DNA of 64,000 nt. It comes from Hamadaea sp013361475. Its GTDB lineage: Bacteria; Actinomycetota; Actinomycetes; Mycobacteriales; Micromonosporaceae. Every line of letters begins with the position of its first letter. Position 1 is the first letter of the stretch. Positions 40,804-49,431 of this stretch are shown piece by piece. The notes beneath the pieces were generated by a model that was not told the DNA's origin, did no database searches, and saw only the letters and a list, made by a program, of their open reading frames with translations. The position numbers and the translations under genes are program-made. Where the stretch lies: assembly GCF_040654195.1 (NCBI RefSeq), contig NZ_JBFAHM010000006.1, positions 186,001 to 250,000 on the forward strand, written 5' to 3'.

Positions 40804-41973
40804 TGCGAGGAGGCTGCGTTCGAGGTCGCTGTGGCGACGCCCCCGCGGTGCGACCCGCAGCGCGCCGAGCCAGCCCTGCCACCGGCCGACGGCCTCCTCG
40901 ACCGCGGCGATCTTGGCCGCGCCGACGTCTTCGAGGAGCCGGAACACGATCTCGCCGTCCGGGCGCTGCGCCCAGCCGCCGACGATCCGCCCGTCGCTCC
41001 ACACTGTCGGCCCCACGTTGCCCGTGCGGTCGAACACCGCACCGGAGTGCTCGCCGAGGTACCACTCCCGCGTCGACCAGCCCATCGGCGTCGGGTCGAG
41101 CGCGGGCAGCAGCGCGACCCACGGCTCCGGCTCCGGCACCGGATCGGCGTCCTCCGGGAGGAGGAAACCGGGCTGGCCGTCGAGGTCCACCTCGACCGCG
41201 CCGATCGCGGCCAGCGCCTTGCGCGCCTGGGTGAGCGTCCAGCCGGCCCACCATTTCAGGTCGGACGCGGGCGCCGGGCCGAACGCGGCCAGCCACCGCC
41301 GGGCCAGCTCCGCCCGGGCCTCGTCCTCCCCCACCTCCGGTACGCCGCCCGGCACCCACTTCTCCATGGGTGACCAGGTCCACTGCGTGTTCGTCCACGT
41401 GCCCCCGGCGGGACGGCCCCGGGCGATCCGGCCCTCGGCGGCGAGCAGGAACAGAATCCAGGCGGTGATCGTCTGCGTACTCGCGTACGGCTTGCCGGGC
41501 GCGATGGTGATCTGCGTACGCAGTCTCGGCTCGTCGACGGACAGCTGCGCCGCCGTCGCCTCGCCGCGTGCGGCCAGCGCCGCCAACGCGGCCTCTTCCA
41601 GCTCCGCGAGCCACGTCGCGTCCCCCACGCCCGCCTCGGTCAACAGCTTGACGTACGTCTTGCGGGACTGCGCCGCCACGGCGACTCCGCAGGACCGCTG
41701 GATCGCCGGGACGAGGTCGAGCGGGGCGACGAACAGCGTACGCCGCATGCCGTGCAGGCGCAGGAGCGTGCGATCGGCGTACAACACTTGGTCGAGGGCG
41801 TCCACGGTGACGCCGGGCCAGCGCGCGAAGACCGACAGATACACCGTCGCCGGATCGGTGGCGTGCAGTACGCCCACCGCCCGCACCGCTTCGTCGATCG
41901 ACGCCGCCGGGGTGCTGAGCCGATGCCGCCGGGCCAGTCGTGCTCGCCGCTCGGCGACGGTGATCGTCCGCAT
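40801..41973 (-). CDS. Winged-helix DNA-binding protein (HTH_42 / AlkZ-like)
   Basis: 390 aa with tandem winged-helix architecture. Conserved parts: MRTITVAERRARLARRHRLS, RTLFVAPLDLVPAIQRSCG, and the later VWSDGRIVGGWAQRPDGEIV. In active AlkZ/AlkX glycosylases the motif near residue 37 is QxQ or QxD; here the corresponding stretch is VLHATDPATVYLS (H-A-T), so glycosylase activity is doubtful. The family is otherwise of unknown role. The start is the ATG at 41973. Its stop is part of the palindromic repeat. Confidence 0.8.
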   Translation of the reverse strand: MRTITVAERRARLARRHRLSTPAASIDEAVRAVGVLHATDPATVYLSVFARWPGVTVDALDQVLYADRTLLRLHGMRRTLFVAPLDLVPAIQRSCGVAVAAQSRKTYVKLLTEAGVGDATWLAELEEAALAALAARGEATAAQLSVDEPRLRTQITIAPGKPYASTQTITAWILFLLAAEGRIARGRPAGGTWTNTQWTWSPMEKWVPGGVPEVGEDEARAELARRWLAAFGPAPASDLKWWAGWTLTQARKALAAIGAVEVDLDGQPGFLLPEDADPVPEPEPWVALLPALDPTPMGWSTREWYLGEHSGAVFDRTGNVGPTVWSDGRIVGGWAQRPDGEIVFRLLEDVGAAKIAAVEEAVGRWQGWLGALRVAPRGRRHSDLERSLLA

Positions 41974-42045
41974 GCCCCGTTGATACCAGACCCCACCGAC
42001 ACCGCCCCCGATGCACGCCACGCGTTGATCACGTCGCCCGGGCAT

Positions 42046-42102
42046 TGATCATGGAGTTTCAGCCACGACACACCGGTCGATCACGCCCGTTAGCTCATGA
42101 TC
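42046..42102 (-). repeat. 57-bp dispersed repeat, copy C (inverted)
   Basis: Read on the minus strand it starts GATCATGAGCTAACGGGCGT and ends TCCATGATCA. It differs from copy B at about ten positions, again without gaps. The stem is GATCATG/CGTGATC with one G-T pair. It sits between divergent genes. Confidence 0.85.
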
Positions 42103-42150
42103 GCGCGGAAAGGCGGGGGCGAAAGCGGCGGAAAAGGGTATGCAGAGGGT

Positions 42151-42588
42151 ATGGCGAAGGAAGAGAGGTCCGCCGCGCTCGACCGCCTGCTCGACAGCGC
42201 GTACCGCGACGGCGGCAAGAAGAGCACGACCGAGCTGCGTTCCGAGGCCGAACGGGAGAAGGCGCCGTCCGGGCTGCTGGCCCGGCTCGACCTGGTGCCG
42301 GAGGGCGAGTACACCCGGGAGGGCCTGCTCAAGGCGTTGCCGGAGGAGGACGCCGACCTGTGGCGGGATCCGGAGTCGTTGCCGCTCTCCGAGCTGGACC
42401 GGGCTTTGGCGACATACTCTTCGGACGGTCAGGCCGACGACGTGACCGGCGAGGACGCCGGGGCCGAGGAGGAGTTCGGCGAGCAGCCCTGGGCGTTGCA
42501 GGATCACGAGAAGGGCGATCCCGATCCGAATTCGGTCGAGGGCCGGCGGTTGCGTCCGTCGCCGGAGGGCCGCACCGGTCCAGGCTGA
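42151..42588 (+). CDS. DUF2795-like acidic protein, 145 aa
   Basis: It starts MAKEERSAALDRLLDSAYRD. The core LLARLDLVPEGEYTREGLL is clearly related to the 71-aa protein at 4017 (LSRLDALPEGEYERDEV). An acidic C-terminal half (SSDGQADDVTGEDAGAEEEF) ends with a Pro/Arg tail. Like other DUF2795 proteins it is of unknown function and without membrane segments. The upstream GAGGG is weak; an earlier in-frame ATG at 42097 sits in the repeat and is less likely. Confidence 0.75.
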   Translation: MAKEERSAALDRLLDSAYRDGGKKSTTELRSEAEREKAPSGLLARLDLVPEGEYTREGLLKALPEEDADLWRDPESLPLSELDRALATYSSDGQADDVTGEDAGAEEEFGEQPWALQDHEKGDPDPNSVEGRRLRPSPEGRTGPG

Positions 42589-42610
42589 TCGGGCGCATAC
42601 CCTCGAACGC

Positions 42611-43882
42611 GTGCGCACAGCGTTCGAACAGGCTTGGGCGGCGCTCGGCGGCGGGTCCGCGCCCGTGTACACCGTCGGCGATCAGCCGGTGCTGGCCGCC
42701 GCGCTGCCCGTCGCCGACCTCGCGTTGGCGACGGTGGCCGCGTGCGCCTGCGCGGCCGCGGAGCTGATGCGTGCCCGTGGAACCCGCGCACCCGAGGCGA
42801 ACATCGACGCCGCCCGGGTGGCGACCGCGTTCACCAGCGAACGGCACCTGCGCCGCGCCGGGCAGTCCTTCGGGACGTTCGCGCCCGAGTCGGCGTTCTT
42901 CCGGGCCGCCGACGGCTGGGTGCGTACTCACGCGAACTACCCGCATCATCGCGAACGACTCCACCACGTCCTCGGCTCCGACATCGCGGCGGCCGTCGCC
43001 GAACGGCCCGCGCGCGAGGTGGAGGAGCAGGTGCTGGCCGCGGGCGGCTTGGCGGTCGCCGTGCGTACCGCCGAAGACTGGGCGGCGTCCGCGCCCGGTC
43101 AGGCCGTCGCCCGCTTGCCGCTGATCGGGTGGCACGCCGACCCAGGGATACGCCGAAAGCAGCGTCCCGCGCTCACCGGTGATCGGCCGGCCGCCGGATA
43201 CCGAGTGCTGGACCTGACGCGGGTGATCGCCGGCCCGGTCGCCACGCGTACGCTCGCCTTCCTGGGCGCCGACGTCCTCCGGATCGATCCGCCCCAGCTG
43301 CCGGAGCTGGAAGGACAGTGGCTGGACACCGGAATCGGCAAACGTTCCATACAGCTCGACCTGGCTCGTCCTACGGATCACGCCGCCTTCGAGGAGCTGC
43401 TGGCAGACACCGACGTGGTGGTGACCGGCTACCGGCCGGGCGCGCTGGACCGGTTCGGCCTGTCCCCCGCCGCCCTGCTCGACCGGCGGCCCGGCCTGGT
43501 CGTCGCACGGCTGTCGGCCTGGGGCGCCGAAGGACCCTGGTCCGGCCGACGTGGCTTCGACAGCCTGGTGCAGGCGGCCACCGGCATCGCGCTCATCGAG
43601 GGCACGGTGGACAGACCCGGCGTACTGCCGGCACAGGCGCTCGATCATGGCACCGGCTACCTCCTCGCAGCGGCCGTGCTGCGCGCGTTGGCCGAACAGG
43701 TCGCCACTGGCGCTGGTCACGTCGCCGAGCTCTGCCTTGCGCGTACCGGTAAATGGCTCTTGGAACTTCCGCCGCGCGAACAGCTGGCGGGCCGCGAGCC
43801 GGAACCGACGCTGACCACGGTGGGTGACCTGACCGTGGCCCAGCCCGCCTTCGGTTCCGGCTCGTGGCCCGAGGTGCGCTAG
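42611..43882 (+). CDS. CaiB/BaiF CoA-transferase family protein (divergent)
   Basis: 423 aa. The family core YRVLDLTRVIAGPVATRTLAF, FLGADVLRIDPP, GKRSIQLDLARP and RRGFDSLVQAATGIA is seen in the second half (residue 190 on). The first 190 residues (FEQAWAALGGGSAPVYTVGD...) are an unusual N-terminal extension built of shortened family elements. It should transfer CoA between carboxylates; the substrate is unknown. The GTG follows the DUF2795-like gene closely. Its TAG is part of a CTAG shared with the convergent GH18 gene. Confidence 0.82.
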   Translation: MRTAFEQAWAALGGGSAPVYTVGDQPVLAAALPVADLALATVAACACAAAELMRARGTRAPEANIDAARVATAFTSERHLRRAGQSFGTFAPESAFFRAADGWVRTHANYPHHRERLHHVLGSDIAAAVAERPAREVEEQVLAAGGLAVAVRTAEDWAASAPGQAVARLPLIGWHADPGIRRKQRPALTGDRPAAGYRVLDLTRVIAGPVATRTLAFLGADVLRIDPPQLPELEGQWLDTGIGKRSIQLDLARPTDHAAFEELLADTDVVVTGYRPGALDRFGLSPAALLDRRPGLVVARLSAWGAEGPWSGRRGFDSLVQAATGIALIEGTVDRPGVLPAQALDHGTGYLLAAAVLRALAEQVATGAGHVAELCLARTGKWLLELPPREQLAGREPEPTLTTVGDLTVAQPAFGSGSWPEVR

Positions 43883-45645
43883 CCCTGATACTGCGCGACG
43901 ATCTTCGTGAAGTCGTAGGGCTGTTGGGAGATCCCGCTGCAGGCGTCGGCGTCGGTGCCCGAGCCGCAAGCGCGGTCCCTATTGATCGACCAGTACGCGA
44001 AGCGCCCGAGATGCCTGCTCTTGGCGTAGGTGAGCATCTGCTGGAAGTCCGCGACCGTGACGGTCTCGCCGGCCTCGTCGGTCTTGCCGTTCATCGATGA
44101 GAACCCGACGTGCGAGTACGCGACCGCGTCCGAATACCCGTACGCGTTCTTGACCGCGTTCTTGAGCCCGTCGGTGGCGGCGATGGTGGCGTCGCCCATG
44201 TCGCCGGAGAAGCCGCCGTAGTCGAAGGGCATGATCGCCCACACGTCGTTGGCGAGCCCGGAGTTCGCACCCCGCGCGATCATGTCGAGGCCGGTGCTGT
44301 CGGGGCCGGTCGGCGTGGTGCCGAAGGTGATGATCGTCTTGACGCCCGGATTGTTGGTCTTGACGATCTTCAGGGCGTCGACGACCCGCTGCCGGACGGT
44401 GGCACTCGACCACTCCGTGGCCTCGATGTCGATGTCGATCGCCTTCAGCCCGTACGCGTTGATCACCTTCTGGTACGCCCCGGCCAGCGACGAGGCGCTC
44501 GTGCACTTCTCGCCGAGCTTGTTGCCGGACCAGCCGCCGATGGACACCATGACGTCGCCGCCGTTGGCCCGGATGCGGTTGATCTGGGTCTGGTCGTTGC
44601 CGCCGGTCAGCGGGCGGCTGCCGTCCCAGGCCGGGTTGCAGGTGCCGTCGGAGAGGATGAACGCGAGGGTGAACCACTTGATCCCGGTGGTGTTCATGAC
44701 CGTGACCGGGTCCTGCGGGCTGCCCCAACCGAGATACTCGTACGGCGCGGCGGCCATCGGGTTCGCCGGAGGCGTCGTCCCTCCACTGGAGACGGTGATC
44801 TTGTCCAGGTTGGGGCCGCCGTTGATCGTCGTCGCGGTCGCGCGTACGGTGTTGGCCCCGGCGTTCAGGGTCACGGCTTGCGGGACGTCGGCCCAGGTGT
44901 CCCAGTTCGCCGTGGACGCGAAGGCCAGCGAGCTGTTGACGTTCGCTCCGTTGACCACCACCGACAGCGGCCGCGAGGCCGTGGTGCCGTTGGACGCCCG
45001 GAAGGTCAGCGTGTACGCCCCCGCGTTGGCCACCGTCACCGAGCACTCCACGAAGGATCCGGTCGCGTTGTCGTAGTTCACGAACCCGGTGCCGGTGAAC
45101 CCGGTGTGGTTCGCCTCCACGACGCCTTGGGAGATCGTGCAGTCCTCGGCCTGGTAGACGTCGCTGACCGGGGTGGCGGCGGCCTCGAAGTCCAGGTAGT
45201 CGATGTTCGCGTCGCCGTTGGCGGTGGTCGCCGCCAGCTGGATCGTGTTCGACCCGGCGACGACGGGCACGGTCACCGTCTTGGTGACCCACGTCGTCCA
45301 TGCCCCGGTCCCCGGGAAGGACACGGTGGACCCCGCCGTCACGCCGTTGACGACGACGTTCGCCGGGCGGTCGGTGGTCGTGCCGTTGGCGTACCGGATT
45401 CCGAGAGTGGCAGTGCCCGCCGTGGCCGCGGTGACGGTCCAGGTCACCGAGCCACCGACGGCGTTCGTGGTGTTGCAGAACCCGGTTCCGGAGAACCCGG
45501 CCCAGTTGGCGTCGATCGTGCCGTCGCAGACGCCGTTTTCCGCCTCGTACCGGGTCGGGGCGGCTGTCGCGTCCGGCGCCCAGATCGCGGTGACCAGCAG
45601 CGCGGAGGCGAGGACGGCCGCCCGCCCGAGGGCGTGTCTCTTCAT
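43879..45645 (-). CDS. GH18-family chitinase-like protein with two CBM6/35-like modules
   Basis: 588 aa, secreted (signal ends ATAAPTR). Residues 30-155 and 165-280 are two beta-sandwich carbohydrate-binding modules with YEAENGVCDGTI, YQAEDCTISQGVV and the NxTxTGF motif. From 295 a GH18 barrel follows, with SIGGWSGNKLGEKC and DIDIEATEW, where E408 is the proton donor; the first D of the usual DxxDxDxE is K. It hydrolyses chitin or related glucosamine polymers. Conserved Cys pairs suggest disulphides. Divergent from the sugar importer at 45879, probably co-regulated. Confidence 0.88.
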   Translation of the reverse strand: MKRHALGRAAVLASALLVTAIWAPDATAAPTRYEAENGVCDGTIDANWAGFSGTGFCNTTNAVGGSVTWTVTAATAGTATLGIRYANGTTTDRPANVVVNGVTAGSTVSFPGTGAWTTWVTKTVTVPVVAGSNTIQLAATTANGDANIDYLDFEAAATPVSDVYQAEDCTISQGVVEANHTGFTGTGFVNYDNATGSFVECSVTVANAGAYTLTFRASNGTTASRPLSVVVNGANVNSSLAFASTANWDTWADVPQAVTLNAGANTVRATATTINGGPNLDKITVSSGGTTPPANPMAAAPYEYLGWGSPQDPVTVMNTTGIKWFTLAFILSDGTCNPAWDGSRPLTGGNDQTQINRIRANGGDVMVSIGGWSGNKLGEKCTSASSLAGAYQKVINAYGLKAIDIDIEATEWSSATVRQRVVDALKIVKTNNPGVKTIITFGTTPTGPDSTGLDMIARGANSGLANDVWAIMPFDYGGFSGDMGDATIAATDGLKNAVKNAYGYSDAVAYSHVGFSSMNGKTDEAGETVTVADFQQMLTYAKSRHLGRFAYWSINRDRACGSGTDADACSGISQQPYDFTKIVAQYQG

Positions 45646-45665
45646 GCGCTTCCCTTCTGCTTTCT

Positions 45666-45684
45666 GTTAGGTAATCTGACTAAC
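45666..45684. promoter_or_regulatory. Operator candidate of the GH18 gene
   Basis: GTTAG-n9-CTAAC (45666-45684) lies in the presumed 5' leader of the GH18 gene, 21 bp upstream of the ATG. TATCGT on the minus strand (near 45696-45701) could be the -10, so the palindrome would act downstream of the promoter. Similar GTTAG...CTAAC palindromes occur before secreted glycosidases in actinomycetes (general knowledge, weak). Confidence 0.45.
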
Positions 45685-45789
45685 CGTCGCATCACGATAG
45701 AGCAGTCCGTCGATATCGGGAAGAGGTGGTGGTCGAAAGACCGGAATAGAGGGATGAATCGTTGACGCGCCCTTAACACCGTGGATATC

Positions 45790-45799
45790 TTCACGTGAA
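45790..45799. promoter_or_regulatory. 10-bp palindrome upstream of the sugar importer
   Basis: TTCACGTGAA is a perfect palindrome 80 bp upstream of the binding-protein start. A second, related half ACGTGAAC lies at 45832. It is a candidate site for a sugar-responsive repressor, with no supporting data. Confidence 0.35.
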
Positions 45800-45878
45800 C
45801 CACGGACGCCTGAGCAACATCTGTCTACATACGTGAACTCGATCCCGTGCCCCGAACACCTTCCCTCAAGGAGTGACC

Positions 45879-47204
45879 GTGAAGAGACTCCGGTACGCCG
45901 CCGCGCTCCTCGCCGTGGCCACCGCGTTGTCGGCCACCGCGTGCGGCGGCGACGACGGCACGAAGCAGAACGCCAAGGGAGAGCTGGAGATCTGGATCCG
46001 GCAGGCGGCCGGTTCCGACTCGGCGAAGACGGCCGAGCGCCTGGCCCAGGCGTTCACCCAGTCGAGCGGCATCCCCACGAAGGTCGTGGCGATCTTCGAC
46101 GACTTCGAGACCAAGCTGCAGCAGCAGGGCGCCCAGCACAAGCTGCCCGACATCGTCATCAACGACACCGCCCAGCTCGGCAACATGCAGTCGCAGGGCT
46201 GGCTGCGGCAGGTGGACAAGTCCACCTTCGCCGGAGCCGACAAGATCTCCGAGCGGGCCTGGAAAGCAGCGGTCGCGACGGACGGCAAGTACTACGGCGT
46301 ACCGTTCTCCGCCCAGGCCTTCCTGCTGCTGGTCCGCGCGGACTGGCGGAAGAAGCTGAACCTGCCCGAGCCCAAGACCTGGGCCGACCTGGCCGCCCTC
46401 GGCGCGGCCTTCACGAAGAACGACCCGGACGGCAACGGCAAGGCCGACACCGCCGGGTTCGACATCCCGGGAACCACCCAGCGCGGCTACATGTCCTGGT
46501 ACGCCTCCTCCTACATCTGGGGCAACGGCGGCGACTTCCTGGAGCCGGCGGGAACCGGCAAATGGAAGCCGGCAATCGACAACGCCAAATCGGTCGAGGC
46601 GGTCAAATGGCTGCAGGACCGGTTCTGCGTGGACAAGTCGGTGAACCCCGGCGCGGTGAACGTCAACACCACCACCGCGCACGAGGTCTTCGAGAAGAAC
46701 CAGGCGGGCATCTACCTCGTCGGCCCGTACGTGCTGGCCCGGTTCGTGAAGAGCCTGGGCAGCGACAAGGTCGAGGCGATCGCGCTGCCGGCCGGGCCCT
46801 CCGGCGGCCCCGGCGCGCTGGCCGAGGGCGAGAACGTCTATCTGATGGCCGGCTCGGACAACGAGGCCGGACAGCAGAAGTTCGCCGAGTTCGCCACGTC
46901 GGTGGAGGGGCAGAAGGTCGGGATGAACGCCGACAACCCGGGGGCGATCGTCCGGCTGCCGGTGAACACCAGCGTCGACATGGCCTCGGTCCGGCAGGAT
47001 CCCCGGTGGCTGACCTTCAAGAAGGTCTACGACGACGCCGGCGTCTACAGCCCGCCGGTGCCGAACTGGGCGCCGTTCCGGCAGACCGCGGCCGACGCCA
47101 TCAACGCGGTGATGGCCGACTGCGGCGCCGACGTTCAGGCGGCGATGGGCAAACTGGCCGGCCAGCTCGGAGACCTGCTGGCGAAGCAGAACGCGCGGGC
47201 CTGA
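45879..47204 (+). CDS. Sugar ABC transporter substrate-binding lipoprotein
   Basis: 441 aa. The signal peptide ends with the lipobox SATAC, lipid on Cys22. Type-1 extracellular solute-binding fold: LEIWIRQAAGSDSAKTAERLA, YYGVPFSAQAFLLLVRADW, GYMSWYASSYIWGNGGDFL and LVGPYVLARFVKSL. It captures an oligosaccharide, plausibly chito-oligosaccharides given the divergent GH18 gene (inference). The GTG at 45879 is chosen because AAGGAG lies five bases before it; GTG 45873 is an alternative. First gene of a three-gene operon with no ATPase, the usual arrangement for MsiK-dependent systems. Confidence 0.9.
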   Translation: MKRLRYAAALLAVATALSATACGGDDGTKQNAKGELEIWIRQAAGSDSAKTAERLAQAFTQSSGIPTKVVAIFDDFETKLQQQGAQHKLPDIVINDTAQLGNMQSQGWLRQVDKSTFAGADKISERAWKAAVATDGKYYGVPFSAQAFLLLVRADWRKKLNLPEPKTWADLAALGAAFTKNDPDGNGKADTAGFDIPGTTQRGYMSWYASSYIWGNGGDFLEPAGTGKWKPAIDNAKSVEAVKWLQDRFCVDKSVNPGAVNVNTTTAHEVFEKNQAGIYLVGPYVLARFVKSLGSDKVEAIALPAGPSGGPGALAEGENVYLMAGSDNEAGQQKFAEFATSVEGQKVGMNADNPGAIVRLPVNTSVDMASVRQDPRWLTFKKVYDDAGVYSPPVPNWAPFRQTAADAINAVMADCGADVQAAMGKLAGQLGDLLAKQNARA

Positions 47205-48145
47205 TGGCACTTCGAACCGTGGAGTCCCGCCGCACCGGCGGAACCACCGAGCTACCCCGCACGATCTCGGAGCGCCGCCGTTCGCGGCGGCGCTCCCCCG
47301 TCGTGCCGTGGCTGTTCCTGGCCCCGGCCTTGATCCTGCTGTTCTACTTCAAGTACCTGCCGATGGCCGACGGCCTGCGGATGAGCTTCTACGAGGTCCG
47401 GGGGTACCTCGGCGATCAGTGGGCCGGCGGCCGGAACTATCAGGAGATCGTCACCGACGACCAGTTCACCGCCGCGCTCTGGCACAGCGTCGTGCTGGCG
47501 ATCGGGACGACCGTCGGCTCGATGGTCCTCGGGCTGCTCCTGGCGCTGTTGCTGGAGGGCAGCTCGCGCGTCCTGTGGTTCGTCCGGACGGCGGCCTTCC
47601 TGCCCGTGGTCACCACGATCGCGGTCGTCGCCGAGGTGTGGCGGATCCTCTACCACCCCGCGGCGAACGGTCCGCTCAACACGATCCTGGGCTGGTTCGC
47701 CGTCTCGCCGCAGCCGTTCCTGGCCGACGAGCACAGTTCCCTGCTGTCCATCATGGCGGTGGGGATCTGGCGGGGCGCGCCGTACGACATGATGATCTTC
47801 CTGGCCGGGTTGGCCGGGGTCGACCGCACCCTCTACGAGTCGTCCGCAGTGGACGGTGCGGGCACCTGGCGCCGGTTCCGCCACGTGACGCTGCCCGCGC
47901 TGCGCCCGGTCCTCGTCATCCTGGTCACCCTCGCGGCGATCCGCGGCATCCGGGTGTTCACCGAGGTCTTCCTGCTCACCAACGGCGCACCCAACGGCTC
48001 GACCGAGGTGCTGATGACCCTCATCTACAAGCTCGGCCTCCAGCAGGGCGAACTCGGCATCGCGGCCTCCGGGTCGATCGTGCTGTTCGCGGCCACTGTC
48101 GTGCTCACGGTCGCAGTGCGCCTACTGCGCAGACGGGAGGTCTAG
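47204..48145 (+). CDS. Sugar ABC transporter permease (MalF type)
   Basis: 313 aa, six main helices after a cytoplasmic basic stretch SERRRSRRRS. PWLFLAPALILLFYFKYLP begins the membrane part, and the family EAA loop is ESSAVDGAGTWRRFRHVTLPAL near residue 210. The ATG at 47204 overlaps the previous TGA (TGATG). The upstream frame of the binding-protein gene reads antisense-like arginine-rich peptide and was excluded. Works with the next permease. Confidence 0.92.
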   Translation: MALRTVESRRTGGTTELPRTISERRRSRRRSPVVPWLFLAPALILLFYFKYLPMADGLRMSFYEVRGYLGDQWAGGRNYQEIVTDDQFTAALWHSVVLAIGTTVGSMVLGLLLALLLEGSSRVLWFVRTAAFLPVVTTIAVVAEVWRILYHPAANGPLNTILGWFAVSPQPFLADEHSSLLSIMAVGIWRGAPYDMMIFLAGLAGVDRTLYESSAVDGAGTWRRFRHVTLPALRPVLVILVTLAAIRGIRVFTEVFLLTNGAPNGSTEVLMTLIYKLGLQQGELGIAASGSIVLFAATVVLTVAVRLLRRREV

Positions 48146-49018
48146 ATGAGCGCCGAACGCTTCGACACCGTCCTCGGGCTCGCGTACCGGCGTGGGTTCG
48201 CGGCTCGGATCGGCGTCGTCCTGTTGTACGCACTCCTGGTGATCGTCTTCGCCGGACCGTTGGTGGCGCTGATGATCGGCGCGTTCTCCAAGGTCGTCGA
48301 CCCGACTGGGTTCTCCTTGATCCCCGAGGGCGGCTTCACCCTCCGCAACTTCGTGGCCGCCGCCGACCGCGACGTCTACCACTACCTGGTCAACTCGTTC
48401 GTGGTGGTGGGCTTCGGGCTGCTGCTGCAGATGCTGGTGAGCGTCTTCGCCGCGTACGCCCTGGCCCGGCACCGGATGCGATTCGCCGCCCTGATCATGC
48501 TGGCCATCCTGGCGACGATGATGCTGCCCGAGGAGGTCATCGCGATCCCGCTGTCGGTGGTCCTCGCCGACGTGCCGCCGTTCGACGTCAACCTGATCGG
48601 CACGTACGCCGGGATGATCCTGCCGGTCGGCGCCTGGGGCTTCTCGATCCTCGTCATGACGGAGTTCATGAAGGAGGTGCCGGTCGAGCTGGAGGAGGCG
48701 GCCCGCATCGACGGAGCCGGCGAGCTGCGTACCTTCTTCTCGATCATCCTGCCGTTGTGCCGGCCGGCGTTGGGCGTCATCGGCGTCTTCGGCTTCACGA
48801 TGATCTGGGACCAGTACCTGCTGCCGCTCATCGTGGCGACCGAGCCGTCGCAGTACACGCTGCCGATCGCGCTGCGGACGCTGCGGTCGGACGAGGAGGT
48901 CGGCATCGGCGTGCTGCTGGCGGCGGCGATGCTCGCGTTGCTGCCCTCGGTGATCGCCTTCCTCGCCTTCCAGCGCCAGTTCGTGAAGGGACTGACGAGC
49001 GGAGCGATCAAGGGGTAG
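48146..49018 (+). CDS. Sugar ABC transporter permease (MalG type)
   Basis: 290 aa with six helices. The conserved segment ELEEAARIDGAGELRTFFSI is the EAA loop that contacts the ATPase. FVVVGFGLLLQMLVSVFAAYALARHRM precedes it. The ATG at 48146 directly follows the stop of the first permease. This is the last gene of the importer; the nearest gene downstream is convergent. The ATPase must be encoded elsewhere. Confidence 0.92.
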   Translation: MSAERFDTVLGLAYRRGFAARIGVVLLYALLVIVFAGPLVALMIGAFSKVVDPTGFSLIPEGGFTLRNFVAAADRDVYHYLVNSFVVVGFGLLLQMLVSVFAAYALARHRMRFAALIMLAILATMMLPEEVIAIPLSVVLADVPPFDVNLIGTYAGMILPVGAWGFSILVMTEFMKEVPVELEEAARIDGAGELRTFFSIILPLCRPALGVIGVFGFTMIWDQYLLPLIVATEPSQYTLPIALRTLRSDEEVGIGVLLAAAMLALLPSVIAFLAFQRQFVKGLTSGAIKG

Positions 49019-49110
49019 GCGGCACACCCGGCTGGGCGGTGGCGTCGCAGCGGACTCGGGCGTGCGCGATGCCCTCCGCGTGCCGCTCCCCCCAGTCGAT
49101 CAGCTCCCAC

Positions 49111-49163
49111 GCCGCCGGGAGGACTTCTAGGCCGCCGGCAGGACTTCTAGGCCGTCGGGAGGA
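49111..49163. repeat. 20-bp tandem duplication at the acylphosphatase 3' end
   Basis: GCCGCCGGGAGGACTTCTAG (49111-49130), GCCGCCGGCAGGACTTCTAG (49131-49150) and the partial GCCGTCGGGAGGA (49151-49163) are tandem copies. The second copy holds the stop codon of the acylphosphatase gene (49147-49149). Confidence 0.85.
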
Positions 49164-49431
49164 TGAGGAAGCCGGTGTCGCCCACCGGTTCTTCCTCATC
49201 CACCGTCACGCTCTTCACCACGGCGTCCTCCGGGCCCCGCTTCGCCCAGCGCAACAGCCGCTCGACGTCGTCGGGCGCGCCCTCGAAGGCGGCCTCGACC
49301 GCGCCGTCTCGACGGTTGCGGACCCAGCCGGAGACGTTGTGCGCGAGCGCCTGCCGGCGGCACGTGTCCCGGAAATAGACGCCCTGCACGAGGCCGGCGA
49401 CGACGACCCGCCTGCGGATGATCTCGCCCAT
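49147..49431 (-). CDS. acyP: Acylphosphatase
   Basis: 94 aa. Hydrolyses carboxyl-phosphate mixed anhydrides. The catalytic Arg and phosphate loop are in VQGVYFRDTCRRQALA, and the catalytic Asn in GWVRNRRDGAVEAAFEG. The start ATG shares its A with the TGA stop of exonuclease III (TGATG), so the two are translationally coupled. The end of the reading frame falls in a tandem duplication. A cytosolic enzyme with the family's normal length. Confidence 0.9.
   Translation of the reverse strand: MGEIIRRRVVVAGLVQGVYFRDTCRRQALAHNVSGWVRNRRDGAVEAAFEGAPDDVERLLRWAKRGPEDAVVKSVTVDEEEPVGDTGFLILPTA

Noticed and set aside
45731..45742. GGTC-GAAA-GACC before the sugar importer considered as a DasR site
   Set aside because: Arms are only four bases with the wrong spacing for the TGGTCTAGACCA consensus.
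49008..49146. Minus-strand peptide AWELIDWGERHAEGIAHARV downstream of acylphosphatase
   Set aside because: It reads protein-like but has no start of its own and runs through the tandem duplication; possibly a gene remnant but not supportable.
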